Source: a virus. Taken from it: a DNA stretch of 50,669 bases. Location of the stretch: IMG/VR virus record IMGVR_UViG_3300021976_000022, positions 1 through 50,669 of that record; one strand, written 5' to 3'. The notes under the pieces were generated by a model. The model was not told the DNA's origin, did no database searches, and saw only the letters and a list, made by a program, of their open reading frames with translations. Numbering within the stretch: position 1 is the first letter of the stretch; each line of letters starts with the position of its first letter. This document shows positions 1 to 8,752 of the stretch, piece after piece. The position numbers and the translations under genes are program-made.

Positions 1-1643
1 GCGGCTGGCTGGGGCGGCAGTTCAGCGGCCTCAACAGCTTCATGCAGCAGCCGATCTATGGCGGCATGGGCTCGGCGGGATTGACCGGCTCGCCGTTCTA
101 CGGCCCGCCCAGCCCATCGGCCGGCATGTTCTCGGGCGCGGGGCCGTCGATCGGCCAGGGCCTCGGCGCTGCTGCATCCATTGGCATGGGCGCCTACGGC
201 CTGCTGAAAGGCGGCCAGGACACGGCCGGCACGATCGGCAGCATCGGCCAGATCGCCGGCGGCATCATCACCATGCTGCCGATCCCCGGCGCGCAGATCG
301 TCGGCCCCATCGTCAGCCTGCTGTCGAGCGTCATTCCCGGCCTGTTCGGCGGCGGCCCCAAGATCCCGCCGCAGCCCGCGCTCGCCTACGGCATGGGCAA
401 CTTCTATTCGGACGGAGGCTCGAGCTACCAGTACGGCGGCGGCTCTCTTGGCGCCGGCAGCGCCATGACGGCCGGCGCCCGCGCCATCGGGACCAATCTG
501 CAGAAGGCGTTCCGTGCCGCCGGCCTCAGCGCCGTGCCGGGCAATCTCTACGGCGGCGAGCTTGCCAGTGGCATGGATCACACGCTGAACGGCCAGGAGT
601 GGCAGGATCGCGCCTACACGCAGACCGCGCTCACCCTGCCCGGCGGCGGCACCGAACAGCTGACCTACAACGACAGCAGCAGGGACGCGCAGGCGGCCGG
701 CGAATACCTGCTGGCCCAGGTCTTCAAAGCCAACGTGCTGCGCGGCGGCGTCTCTGGAGCGGGCGAGGGACTGAAGGCCGGCCTCGAAAAGATCAACCCG
801 ATCACGAGCGAAGACCTCGACCGCGTCGTGTCGCTCGGCGTCGCTTACGACAAGCTCGGCAAGGCGATCAACCCGGCGAAGGATGCGCTCGACCAGATCA
901 GCGCCAGCTTCGACGATCTCAAGAACTTCGCCGCGGAAGCCGGCCTCTCGCTCGACCCGATCAATGACGCGCTCAAGAAACAGAGCACGCGCTCGGCGCA
1001 GGATTTCATCGACTCGATGCTCGACCCGCTGGCGGTGCAGATGCGGGCGCTGGCGGACGAGCGCGAATCGGCGATGGCGTCCGCCGAGTACATCCGCGAC
1101 AACGTCAAAGACGTCTACGTCGACATGGACCGGATCGCGACCTACTACACCAACAAGGAAGCCGCGCTCCGCGATCAGTTCTACCAGGGCAGCATCACCA
1201 ACCTGCAGGCGCTGATTGATCGCCTGACCTACGGCGATCTCGCCAACGCCTCGCCCACCCTGCAGCTCAGCGGCACCAAGGCGGCCTACGATGCCGCGCT
1301 CGCCCAGGCGCGCGCGGGCGACGCCAACGCCATCACCAACCTCTCGGGCTACGCGGAGTCCTACCTCGGGGTCGCCCGGCAGAGCTTCGCGTCGTCACCG
1401 GAATATCAGGCGCTGGCCGAGCAGATCCGTTCGGCGCTTCAGGAAATGGCGATCACGCTCACCGGCGGTGGCGCCGCGCCCACAGGGTCGACCACGCCAT
1501 CGCAGCAGACCGCGACCGGCCAGCAGATCGCACAGCTCACGGCGATGGTGCAGGACATGGCTGCAGGGCGGGAAGAAGATCGCCGCGAGAACGCGCAGCT
1601 GCGCGACCTGCTGCAGCGCTACGTCACCGGCCGCGCGGCCTGA
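1..1643 (+). CDS. Tape measure-like tail protein, C-terminal part (5' truncated)
   Basis: The frame is open to the left edge of the window (first full codon at base 3), so the gene starts outside; the ATG at 42 is probably internal. The visible 547 residues begin Gly/Pro/Ser-rich, carry a long hydrophobic Gly/Ile/Val/Pro stretch (about residues 70-115 of the visible part), then a long helical Ala/Glu/Asp/Lys region and a helical end. Hydrophobic segments followed by long helices just upstream of tail-tip genes fit the end of a siphovirus tape measure protein, which sets tail length and may insert into the membrane. The next gene starts 5 bases after the stop. Role inferred from position and composition, not from a diagnostic motif. 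Confidence 0.7.
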   Translation, partial: GWLGRQFSGLNSFMQQPIYGGMGSAGLTGSPFYGPPSPSAGMFSGAGPSIGQGLGAAASIGMGAYGLLKGGQDTAGTIGSIGQIAGGIITMLPIPGAQIVGPIVSLLSSVIPGLFGGGPKIPPQPALAYGMGNFYSDGGSSYQYGGGSLGAGSAMTAGARAIGTNLQKAFRAAGLSAVPGNLYGGELASGMDHTLNGQEWQDRAYTQTALTLPGGGTEQLTYNDSSRDAQAAGEYLLAQVFKANVLRGGVSGAGEGLKAGLEKINPITSEDLDRVVSLGVAYDKLGKAINPAKDALDQISASFDDLKNFAAEAGLSLDPINDALKKQSTRSAQDFIDSMLDPLAVQMRALADERESAMASAEYIRDNVKDVYVDMDRIATYYTNKEAALRDQFYQGSITNLQALIDRLTYGDLANASPTLQLSGTKAAYDAALAQARAGDANAITNLSGYAESYLGVARQSFASSPEYQALAEQIRSALQEMAITLTGGGAAPTGSTTPSQQTATGQQIAQLTAMVQDMAAGREEDRRENAQLRDLLQRYVTGRAA

Positions 1644-1648
1644 TCGCC

Positions 1649-3376
1649 ATGGCCAGCGTGATCTACCTGACCGGCTTGCCGGGGCCGGCGGGAAGCCTCG
1701 ACGTGCCGACCTTGGGTCAGTTCGCGATCGACGTCGGCGTCGGCGTCATCGACATCCAGTCCTCGCGTGGCCTCGCCATCCTGCTGCGGGCCTCGCTGGT
1801 CGATCCCGACGTCGTCTCCACCATCCAGGGGCCGCCCTATCCGGCCGGCTTCCTCGACGTCCCCAGGGGCTTCCAGATCGACTTCGCGGGGTCGGTCGCC
1901 ACGATTTATCCGGCGGCGTCACTCGGCCGGTCCTCGGCGCCGGACGACACGCCGTCTAACCTGTACGTGCCCGGCAAGCTGATGCCGCTCAATTTCCAGA
2001 CCAGGCTGTTCGACGGCATCGAGCCTTCACCGCGCGGCGGCGGCGGCTTCGGCGCGATCATCCTGCCGGACCCCGATGGCGAACTCGACAACCTCGTCGC
2101 TCTCGCATGGGACGGCGCCGCGCTTGATATCCTGCGCGGCCCGCCGCTGGCGCGCTTCGACAGCTACGAAGTCAGCGCCCGGATGTCGACGGCCGGCCTG
2201 CTCTACGATCAGCGCAAAAAAGAAATCAGGCTGCGCGATCTCGGCCGGCCCCTCGACCAGGCCGAGCTGCATGGCTACCGCTTCGGCGGCGCCGGCGGCG
2301 CCGATGGTGACGCCATGATGGCCGGGGTCATGAAGCCCTACGGCGTCGGCGCGGTGCGCAACGCCGAGCCGGCGCCCGTGAACGCGCTGCTCCTGCTCTA
2401 CGCGCTGTCGTGCTCCTCGATCGCGGGCGTCGATGCGGTGCGCGACGGCGGCGCGCCGCTCGCCTTCGACGCCGACTATCCGGCCTACGCCGCGCTGGCC
2501 GCCGCGACGGTGCCGGCCGGCCACTTCGCGACCTGTCTCGCCGAGGGCTTGATGCGTCTCGGCAGCCAGCCGGTCTTCATCGTGACCGTCGACTTTCGCG
2601 GCGACGCCGACACCATCGGCGGCCTCGCCGCGCCAACGACCATCGGCACGATCGCGCGCCGCATCGCCTGCGGCCGGGGCACCGTGCGGCTTTCGGAATC
2701 GCAGATCGACACGGCGTCGTTCGGCAGCTTCGAGGCGGAACGCTCCGCGCCCGTGGGCTTCTACTGGCGCGACGCGGTCACCAAGGCCGAGGCCCTCGAC
2801 GAGGTCATGGCCGGCACGCTCGGTTGGTGGACGATGCGGCTCGATGGCAAGCTCGCCATCGGCTACATGCGCGAACCGACCGATGCGCCGGCGCTGACGA
2901 TCGACTATCCGGAGGACTTCGGCGGCGCGCCGTCGCAACTCGACAGCTACATCGCGCCGCGCCGCGCGACCTACGTCACCTGGCAGCGCAACTACACCAT
3001 CCAGGACGCCTCGCGGCTGGCGGGTTCAGTCGATCTCGCCGACGCGATGGTCTGGTCGCAGCCGGCGCGCATTGCGTCGGCGGTGTCCGGTTCGATCCCG
3101 AGCGTGTGGCCGACCTCGGCGGCGGTCGCGGTGCCCGGCGCCTATCGCGATGAAGTCGACGCGCTGGCCGAGGCATCTCGCGAACAGGTTCTGATGAGCG
3201 TCCGCCGCGAGCGCTGGGCGATCCCGGTGCCGTGCGATCCGTTCGCCAACCTTCTCGGCCGCGTCGTGCAGGTCAACAACTTCCCCCGCTACGGCTGGGG
3301 GGCCGCGCGCAAGTTCATCTGTGTCGGGATTTCGTTCGCGTCGAACCGAAGCACGCTTCTGGAATTGTGGGGTTGA
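1649..3376 (+). CDS. Tail tip / baseplate-hub-like protein
   Basis: 575 residues, starting 5 bases after the tape-measure-like gene. No signal peptide or transmembrane segment. The protein looks beta-rich throughout: a Gly/Asp/Val-rich N-terminus, a middle part with a Gly-rich loop and the acidic PDPDGELDN motif (about residues 135-145), and a C-terminal half with many Trp and Tyr. Genes just after the tape measure in siphoviruses usually encode distal-tail or tail-hub proteins that adapt the tube to the fibres, and size and position fit. I recognise no specific family signature, so the call rests mainly on gene order. Confidence 0.6.
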   Translation: MASVIYLTGLPGPAGSLDVPTLGQFAIDVGVGVIDIQSSRGLAILLRASLVDPDVVSTIQGPPYPAGFLDVPRGFQIDFAGSVATIYPAASLGRSSAPDDTPSNLYVPGKLMPLNFQTRLFDGIEPSPRGGGGFGAIILPDPDGELDNLVALAWDGAALDILRGPPLARFDSYEVSARMSTAGLLYDQRKKEIRLRDLGRPLDQAELHGYRFGGAGGADGDAMMAGVMKPYGVGAVRNAEPAPVNALLLLYALSCSSIAGVDAVRDGGAPLAFDADYPAYAALAAATVPAGHFATCLAEGLMRLGSQPVFIVTVDFRGDADTIGGLAAPTTIGTIARRIACGRGTVRLSESQIDTASFGSFEAERSAPVGFYWRDAVTKAEALDEVMAGTLGWWTMRLDGKLAIGYMREPTDAPALTIDYPEDFGGAPSQLDSYIAPRRATYVTWQRNYTIQDASRLAGSVDLADAMVWSQPARIASAVSGSIPSVWPTSAAVAVPGAYRDEVDALAEASREQVLMSVRRERWAIPVPCDPFANLLGRVVQVNNFPRYGWGAARKFICVGISFASNRSTLLELWG

Positions 3377-3381
3377 GCGGC

Positions 3382-4206
3382 ATGGAGAAGATCCTCTTCC
3401 TGTCGCCCCGCCTCAGCGATCTGGCGACACTGACGGCATCGAGCGAAGTCGGCTCGCTGCCGGCGACGTTCGTGAAAAATCCCGAGCCGACCAAGGTGTG
3501 GCGGACCACGGGATGCGCCGCCGAGTCCCTCGTCATCGACTTCGGCGCCGCCGCGGTCGTGGACACCGCCGCCATCGTCGCCCACAACGCCACCGCCGCC
3601 GGCACGGTCCGGCTGCGCCTCGCGGCGACGGTGCCGGGCCTCACGGCCGCGCCGTCGGTCGACAGCGGCGTCGTCTCGCTGTGGCCGTCCAGCGGCAAGC
3701 ACGCCGATCCCGACTGGCCGCATGAGCTTTCGCTCGCGCGGGCCGTCAACGGCATGGCGTATCGCTACGCCCGGCTCGATTTCGCCGACCCCGCCAACCC
3801 GGCCGGCTATCTCGAGTTCGGACGCATCGCGGCCGGACGGGCGTGGCAGCCCGCCATGAACATCGACCTCGACCCGGCCCTCGGCTTCGTGCCGCTCGAT
3901 GTGCAGGAGCCGAACGCCTACGGGCAGACCTTCACCGACCCGCGTCCGTGGGCGCAGCGCCAGTTCGATCTCTCGTTCAGCGCCGCCAACCAGGACGACG
4001 TGCACGACTACGCCATGGAGCTCAGCCGGCTTCGCGGGCAGGCCGGCGACGTCATCGTGTGCCTCGATCCCTCGGCGACGACACGCTTTCACCGCTGGTC
4101 GATGCAGGCGCTGTTCACCGGCCGCGCCGTCTTCAAGGCGCAGCCGCTGTGGGATGGCGCCGACCAGACCTGGGGCTTCTCCGCCTCCCTGATCGAAAAG
4201 CTCTGA
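3382..4206 (+). CDS. Tail protein, beta-sandwich type
   Basis: 274 residues. The ATG at 3382 follows the previous stop by 5 bases; the same frame is open further upstream, but there it lies inside the preceding gene. The early part (WRTTGCAAESLVIDFG, then alternating hydrophobic strands with IVAHNATAAG) resembles discoidin/F5-8-like or galactose-binding jelly-roll domains in phage tail proteins. The second half contains a PRPWAQRQFDLSF segment and an HRWSMQALF strand. Likely a minor tail or adsorption-apparatus component. The carbohydrate-binding idea is inference from strand pattern. Confidence 0.55.
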   Translation: MEKILFLSPRLSDLATLTASSEVGSLPATFVKNPEPTKVWRTTGCAAESLVIDFGAAAVVDTAAIVAHNATAAGTVRLRLAATVPGLTAAPSVDSGVVSLWPSSGKHADPDWPHELSLARAVNGMAYRYARLDFADPANPAGYLEFGRIAAGRAWQPAMNIDLDPALGFVPLDVQEPNAYGQTFTDPRPWAQRQFDLSFSAANQDDVHDYAMELSRLRGQAGDVIVCLDPSATTRFHRWSMQALFTGRAVFKAQPLWDGADQTWGFSASLIEKL

Positions 4207-4213
4207 GGTCACC

Positions 4214-5761
4214 ATGTTTTCAGACGGCGTCATCGAGTCCTCGTCGACCACGGGGACCGGCACCTACACGCTGACCGGAGCCGTGTTCAGCGGGCTCTCG
4301 TTCGCGCAGGGATTTCCCGGCGGCGGCGACGTGGTCTATCAGGTCCAGACGGCGGACAAGGCGAAATGGGAGATGGTCAAGGGGGTTCTGACCATCGGCC
4401 CGCCGCGCACGCTGACCCGCGCCACGATCCTGAAGTCGAGCAACGCCGGTTCGGCGATCGACTGGCAGAGCACTGACGTCAAATACGTGTTCTCGATCGC
4501 CTCGGCCGACGCCGAGGCCGGCTTGCTGGCGGGCAATCTCGCGACGTTGCGGCCGTGGTGGGTGCGCCAGGGCGGCCGTTGGTGGGACCGCACGCCCGGC
4601 CTCGCCGTCTCCTGGCTCGACAATCTGTACAACGGCAGCGCCGACATCCGCACCGGCCTCTACGATGCCGTGAAGGCGCTCTACTTCCCCGACAATCGCC
4701 GCACCTCGACGGCCGTCGGCGCGGCCAACAAGGTGTTCGCCGCGGCCGACGTCGGCGGCTCCTTCACCTTCAGCACCTCAGGCGGCGCGCGCACGGCGAC
4801 CCTGCCGGCGAGCGCCACGGCGAAGGACGGCTATGCCCTCGAGATGAAGGGCCTCGGCGACGCCAACGGCATCGTTCTCACGCCAGACGCCGGCGACGGC
4901 ATCGACGGCGGCGCCGATGGCGTGACGAAGACGATCGCGGGCGGCATCCTGTTCACAGTCCGGTGGAATGCGGCGGCCGATATGTGGCTGACCAGCTACA
5001 ATGTGCCGGCCGTCCAGGTGGTTCGCTCCTATCTCGCCGGGCTCACGCTCTCGGCGGCGGGCAGCACCGCGACTTTCGGGATTGCGGCTGGCGTGGCGGC
5101 GGACAGCACCAACACGGACATGATGGCGCTGGCGTCGGCCTACACCAAGACGGCGAGCGCGTGGGTGGTCGGCTCCGGCAACGGCGCGCTCGATACCGGC
5201 GCGATCGCCAACAACACCTGGTATCACGTCTGGCTGATCAAGCGCGTCGACACCAACGTGGTCGATGTTTTGCTCTCGACATCGGCGACGGCACCGACGA
5301 TGCCGGCCAGCTACACGCTGAAGCGGCGAGTCGGCTCGATGAAGACCGATGGCTCTGCGCAATGGATAGGGTTCATTCAGGACGGTGACTATTTCCGATG
5401 GGTGAATTCGATCCTGGACGTTGACGTCACCAACCCGGGCAATTTCGCGGTGACGCGCGGGCTTACCGTGGCGCGCGGCATCTCCGTGATGGCTGTGCTC
5501 AATCTGATGAACCTGCAGAACACGAATCCGTTCGCGACCTATCTCAGCGATCTGGCGGCGGCAGATGAGGCGCCGAGCCCCACCGCCGCTCCGTTGGTGA
5601 GCCTGTATCCGGGCAGCGGCACACAGCTGGGCGGAACGCAAATCATGGTGCGCACCAACACCTCTGCGCAAATCCGCACGCGCTGCAGCAATGCCGGCGC
5701 CGAGGATGCCATTCGCATCGCCACACTGGGCTGGATCGACCGCCGCGGCCGGGACGACTGA
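4214..5761 (+). CDS. Tail fibre-like protein
   Basis: 515 residues, starting 7 bases after the previous stop. The N-terminal ~100 residues (TGTGTYTLTGAVFSG near the start, then GGDVVYQVQTADKAKWE and TLTRATIL) follow the common phage tail-fibre base module seen again in the next gene. The body is Ala/Gly/Thr/Ser-rich with repetitive beta pattern and ends with a compact Cys-containing segment. The N-terminus probably docks on the tail tip while the rest projects outward. It ends just before a strong intrinsic terminator, so it may close one late transcription unit. Confidence 0.65.
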   Translation: MFSDGVIESSSTTGTGTYTLTGAVFSGLSFAQGFPGGGDVVYQVQTADKAKWEMVKGVLTIGPPRTLTRATILKSSNAGSAIDWQSTDVKYVFSIASADAEAGLLAGNLATLRPWWVRQGGRWWDRTPGLAVSWLDNLYNGSADIRTGLYDAVKALYFPDNRRTSTAVGAANKVFAAADVGGSFTFSTSGGARTATLPASATAKDGYALEMKGLGDANGIVLTPDAGDGIDGGADGVTKTIAGGILFTVRWNAAADMWLTSYNVPAVQVVRSYLAGLTLSAAGSTATFGIAAGVAADSTNTDMMALASAYTKTASAWVVGSGNGALDTGAIANNTWYHVWLIKRVDTNVVDVLLSTSATAPTMPASYTLKRRVGSMKTDGSAQWIGFIQDGDYFRWVNSILDVDVTNPGNFAVTRGLTVARGISVMAVLNLMNLQNTNPFATYLSDLAAADEAPSPTAAPLVSLYPGSGTQLGGTQIMVRTNTSAQIRTRCSNAGAEDAIRIATLGWIDRRGRDD

Positions 5762-5787
5762 CCGTCCGCTTTCCTTCTGACGATACC

Positions 5788-5812
5788 GGCGGCCTCGGGC
5801 CGCCTTTTCTTT
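5788..5812 (+). terminator. Rho-independent terminator after the fibre gene
   Basis: A perfect 7-bp stem (GGCGGCC / GGCCGCC) with a TCG loop at 5788-5804 is followed directly by TTTTCTTT. It lies between the stop of the fibre gene (5761) and the next start (5828). Confidence 0.85.
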
Positions 5813-5827
5813 GCGCGGCTGGAGTGA

Positions 5828-6982
5828 ATGACGATGGCGCACAAGCTCGCGAATATGGTCAAGCAAACCGGCACGTCGGCTGGCGCAACGGCCCTGACGC
5901 TGACCGGCGCGCCCGTGAGTCCCTATCGCGCGTTCTCGGCTGTTCTGTCGGACGGCGACACGACAGAGGCAATGGTAATCGATCGCGGCGGCGGGCAGTG
6001 GCAGGCGGCCATCTATTCCTATGCCGCCGATGTTCTGACGTTCGTCGAACTCATCGACAGCCCAACCGGCGCGCCGATCGATTTTCCAGCCGGGCTCAAG
6101 GACGTCTTCATCGCGCCCTTGGCGCTGGCGGCCTCCAACGACGGCATCGGCTGGACTGAGTTCGGTATCGTGGCGGCCGGCAATTCGCAGGGCACGGCGG
6201 CAACGCTCGCCGCGGACAAGCTGTGCCATGTCATCGACGGGACCACGACGCTGGGCGGCGCCGTCGTGCTGCCGTCGGCGACGGGTGCGGCGGGCGACAG
6301 GCCGCATACGATCATCAATATCAATCCGACTGAATTCGACGTCGGCGTCTACCCGAGTTCGGGCGAGTCGATCTACCCGCTGGCTGACAACATTTCGGCG
6401 CTGATCAACGCCGGAGGCATCATCACCTACACGCCCATTGCGCCGGGCCTTTATATGTCGGACGCCACTCCGGTCCCCGTGGCGCCGCCTCTCTACCGCC
6501 GCCCTCGCGACAAAACGGTCTATGTCGACATCGCCGCGATCGGCGATGCCCTGTTCGGCTCGGCACCGCAGATGATCGACCTCGCGACCGCCGGCCTGAC
6601 GTTCCGGCCCGAGACCCTCGGCGACTGGAACGCGGCGGCTTTCACCATCGTCGGCAAAATCTACCGGCTCGGCCCGTTCTACATCGGCACCATGCGCGTC
6701 GAGGGCACGCCCGCCCCGTTCACGGCGGCGGCCACCGGCCCTCTCGGCGTCTACAACTTCCCGGTGATCGGCCTGACCTACTCGACGTTCAGCATGTACC
6801 AGGTGGATGGCTTCTCGCCATGGCCGGAGGGCACGACGGGCGCCCATATCCGCATGATCGGCAACCGACTCAACCTGTCGATCAACCGCATCAACAGCCC
6901 GCCGACCGCCTTCGATACCACAAGCGTCCTGGCCGGCAGGGCGCTCGCCTTCTCGGTCAACTTCGCCGGATTGGTGAACTGA
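5828..6982 (+). CDS. Second tail fibre-like protein
   Basis: 384 residues. The ATG at 5828 is preceded by GGAG in CTGGAGTGA. Its N-terminal ~95 residues share the plan of the previous fibre protein: a TLTGA-type strand, a GDTTEAMV segment, a W-containing strand, and a final FPAGLKDVFIAPLA strand in place of DVKYVFSIASA. The middle (about residues 170-250) has Pro-rich linkers such as PVPVAPPLYRRP, and the C-terminus is beta-rich. The shared base suggests both fibres occupy related sites on the tail. It follows a terminator, so it may be transcribed separately. The stop overlaps the next start by one base (TGATG). Confidence 0.6.
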   Translation: MTMAHKLANMVKQTGTSAGATALTLTGAPVSPYRAFSAVLSDGDTTEAMVIDRGGGQWQAAIYSYAADVLTFVELIDSPTGAPIDFPAGLKDVFIAPLALAASNDGIGWTEFGIVAAGNSQGTAATLAADKLCHVIDGTTTLGGAVVLPSATGAAGDRPHTIININPTEFDVGVYPSSGESIYPLADNISALINAGGIITYTPIAPGLYMSDATPVPVAPPLYRRPRDKTVYVDIAAIGDALFGSAPQMIDLATAGLTFRPETLGDWNAAAFTIVGKIYRLGPFYIGTMRVEGTPAPFTAAATGPLGVYNFPVIGLTYSTFSMYQVDGFSPWPEGTTGAHIRMIGNRLNLSINRINSPPTAFDTTSVLAGRALAFSVNFAGLVN

Positions 6983-8751
6983 TGACGCGATGGCTCGCCC
7001 TCTTCTTGCTGCTCCTCGCCGGCGGCGCGCAGGCGCAAGACAACCTCTTCTCACCAACGGCGACCGCGAGCGAGATTCAGTTCGTGCAGAACGGCGCGGC
7101 CTTGATCCCCGACTTGTCGGTTCTGATCGGCACTCGGATCATGGGGTGGGCCGTGCCGCCATGTCCCGGCTGCGGCAGCAGCTTCTACATTCCCTGCTGC
7201 CGCGACCCGCTGTCAAAAACCAGTCCGGCGATCAGCTCGATCAGCTGGTCGAACGGCACCGTGACCGTCGTCACGGCGACGGCGCACGGCCTGACCACGG
7301 GTCGCGTGGCCAGCGTCATCGGGAGTGTCCCGCCCGCCTACAACGGCACGTTTACGGCGACGGTAATAAACACCACGACATTCACCTATCCGCTCCCCGA
7401 CAACCCGGGCGCGAACACAACCCCGGGGGTGACCAGCATTGCCACGGCAGCCAACCCGCACGACCTGAAATGGTTTTACGATCATCAGCCTGATTGGCTG
7501 GTCTATGCCGGCACCGCGATCAGCTCGATCAGCTGGTCGGACGGCACCGTGACCGTCGTCACGGCGACGGCGCACGGCCTGACCACGGCAATGGTGATCG
7601 GCATCAGTGGCAACGCCCCGGACGGCTTCAACGGCACGTTTACGGCGACGGTAATAAACACCACGACATTCACCTATCCGCTCCCCGACAACCCGGGCGT
7701 GAGCACGGTGCTCGGGCTTGCAGCCAAGGGCACGGCGAGCACAGGCGGCTCGGGCAATCTGGAAGGCATCGACATCGGCAACGAAGCCGTGCGCGAGTAC
7801 ATGCTGCAATACGTCAAAGACCCGACGCGGGTCGGCGGCTTGAGCACGCCGGGCGTGAGGGGCGTGCTTAACGGTTTCCAGTACGTAGGGGTCGACAACA
7901 TCGCCACGTCCAACGGCAACAACATCGTCGGCCGCTACGCTGGCGCCGTGCCGGGCTGCCCCTCGGGGCGGCCGGCTTGCGGCGGGACATGGACGCCCAG
8001 ATACAGCGGCAACGATGACGACCCGGCGTGGTCGGCCGAAATGATCTCGTGGGCGCTGTATCTCCGCGCCCATCTGCATGCGATCGGCGTCCGAACCTGG
8101 CTCAACGCAAAGTTGATCAAATACGACATCTCAGAGAGCGTCGAGCTTTGCATGGCCGGCGATGCTTGCCTGCGCGAGTCGATGTTCCTCCGCGCGTGCA
8201 CGGCGGGAACCACCAACACGGAGTTTGTCGAGGGATTGACGAGCACCGAGGATTGGTACGCGGCATTGAAATATGCCGGGCGCCTCTGGGATAAGCAGAA
8301 CGTCCAGATCTTCAACTATCTCTGCCGGCGATCGGCAGCCGAAGCGCAGCCGCCTGAAATCCTCTACGCGCTCGCGAACTATTATCTCGTGCGGGGAGAA
8401 TACACCTACTTTGAAATGCAGAACGGGACGGGGGTCGGGACCCGCGATGCCGGCGTGTACGTTCCATACCCGGCGCCCTTCCACGTCTCGCTCGGCACAT
8501 GGCTCGAGCCGCCACCGACGGCCGGCGAGCCCAACTCCGGCGGCGGCTGCTACCAGCGCCGCTTTCAATACGGAATGGTTGTCGTGTGGCCCTCCGCGAC
8601 GGGCTCGTGCACCTTCACCGTGCCGAGCGACGGCTTCGCCTACAAAGACCCGTTCGGTACTGCCGTCTCGGCGGGCGTCAAGACACTCGCGTCCGACAAC
8701 AGCGTCACGCCCCCGCGCGGCAGCGCCGTCGTGCTCTACCGGGACCCATGA
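6982..8751 (+). CDS. Exported glycoside-hydrolase-like protein with duplicated beta domain
   Basis: 589 residues. The ATG at 6982 gives a clear Sec signal peptide (MTRWLALFLLLLAGGAQAQ, likely cleavage after AQA); the open frame further upstream overlaps the fibre gene. Two copies of a ~60-residue beta module (ISSISW ... TVTVVTATAHGL ... FTATVINTTTFTYPLPDNPG) lie near residues 83-143 and 179-239. The C-terminal ~340 residues look like a TIM-barrel glycosidase-like fold: a VGVDNI strand end near residue 300, a TWLNAK strand, a TEFVEG acidic strand end, and a YTYFEMQNG strand. This suggests an exported surface-polysaccharide depolymerase or host-surface modifier. The catalytic acids are guesses. 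Confidence 0.55.
   Translation: MTRWLALFLLLLAGGAQAQDNLFSPTATASEIQFVQNGAALIPDLSVLIGTRIMGWAVPPCPGCGSSFYIPCCRDPLSKTSPAISSISWSNGTVTVVTATAHGLTTGRVASVIGSVPPAYNGTFTATVINTTTFTYPLPDNPGANTTPGVTSIATAANPHDLKWFYDHQPDWLVYAGTAISSISWSDGTVTVVTATAHGLTTAMVIGISGNAPDGFNGTFTATVINTTTFTYPLPDNPGVSTVLGLAAKGTASTGGSGNLEGIDIGNEAVREYMLQYVKDPTRVGGLSTPGVRGVLNGFQYVGVDNIATSNGNNIVGRYAGAVPGCPSGRPACGGTWTPRYSGNDDDPAWSAEMISWALYLRAHLHAIGVRTWLNAKLIKYDISESVELCMAGDACLRESMFLRACTAGTTNTEFVEGLTSTEDWYAALKYAGRLWDKQNVQIFNYLCRRSAAEAQPPEILYALANYYLVRGEYTYFEMQNGTGVGTRDAGVYVPYPAPFHVSLGTWLEPPPTAGEPNSGGGCYQRRFQYGMVVVWPSATGSCTFTVPSDGFAYKDPFGTAVSAGVKTLASDNSVTPPRGSAVVLYRDP
7228..7411 (+). repeat. Direct repeat copy 1 (184 bp) in the glycosidase-like gene
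   Basis: First copy of an in-frame 184-bp repeat whose partner is 288 bp downstream with no indels. The first ~70 and last ~70 bases match the second copy almost base for base, while the central ~45 bases are clearly diverged. It encodes the AHGL-containing beta module. Confidence 0.9.
7516..7699 (+). repeat. Direct repeat copy 2 (184 bp) in the glycosidase-like gene
   Basis: Second copy of the 184-bp repeat, offset by exactly 288 bp (96 codons) from the first. The two copies are separated by a 104-bp linker encoding an Asp/Trp/Tyr-containing segment. Confidence 0.9.
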
Positions 8752-8752
8752 C

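Noticed and set aside
4778-7057. 759-residue minus-strand open frame opposite the fibre genes
   Set aside because: Arg/Gly/Ala/His/Asp-rich composition typical of antisense frames in GC-rich genes; the plus-strand genes there are well supported.
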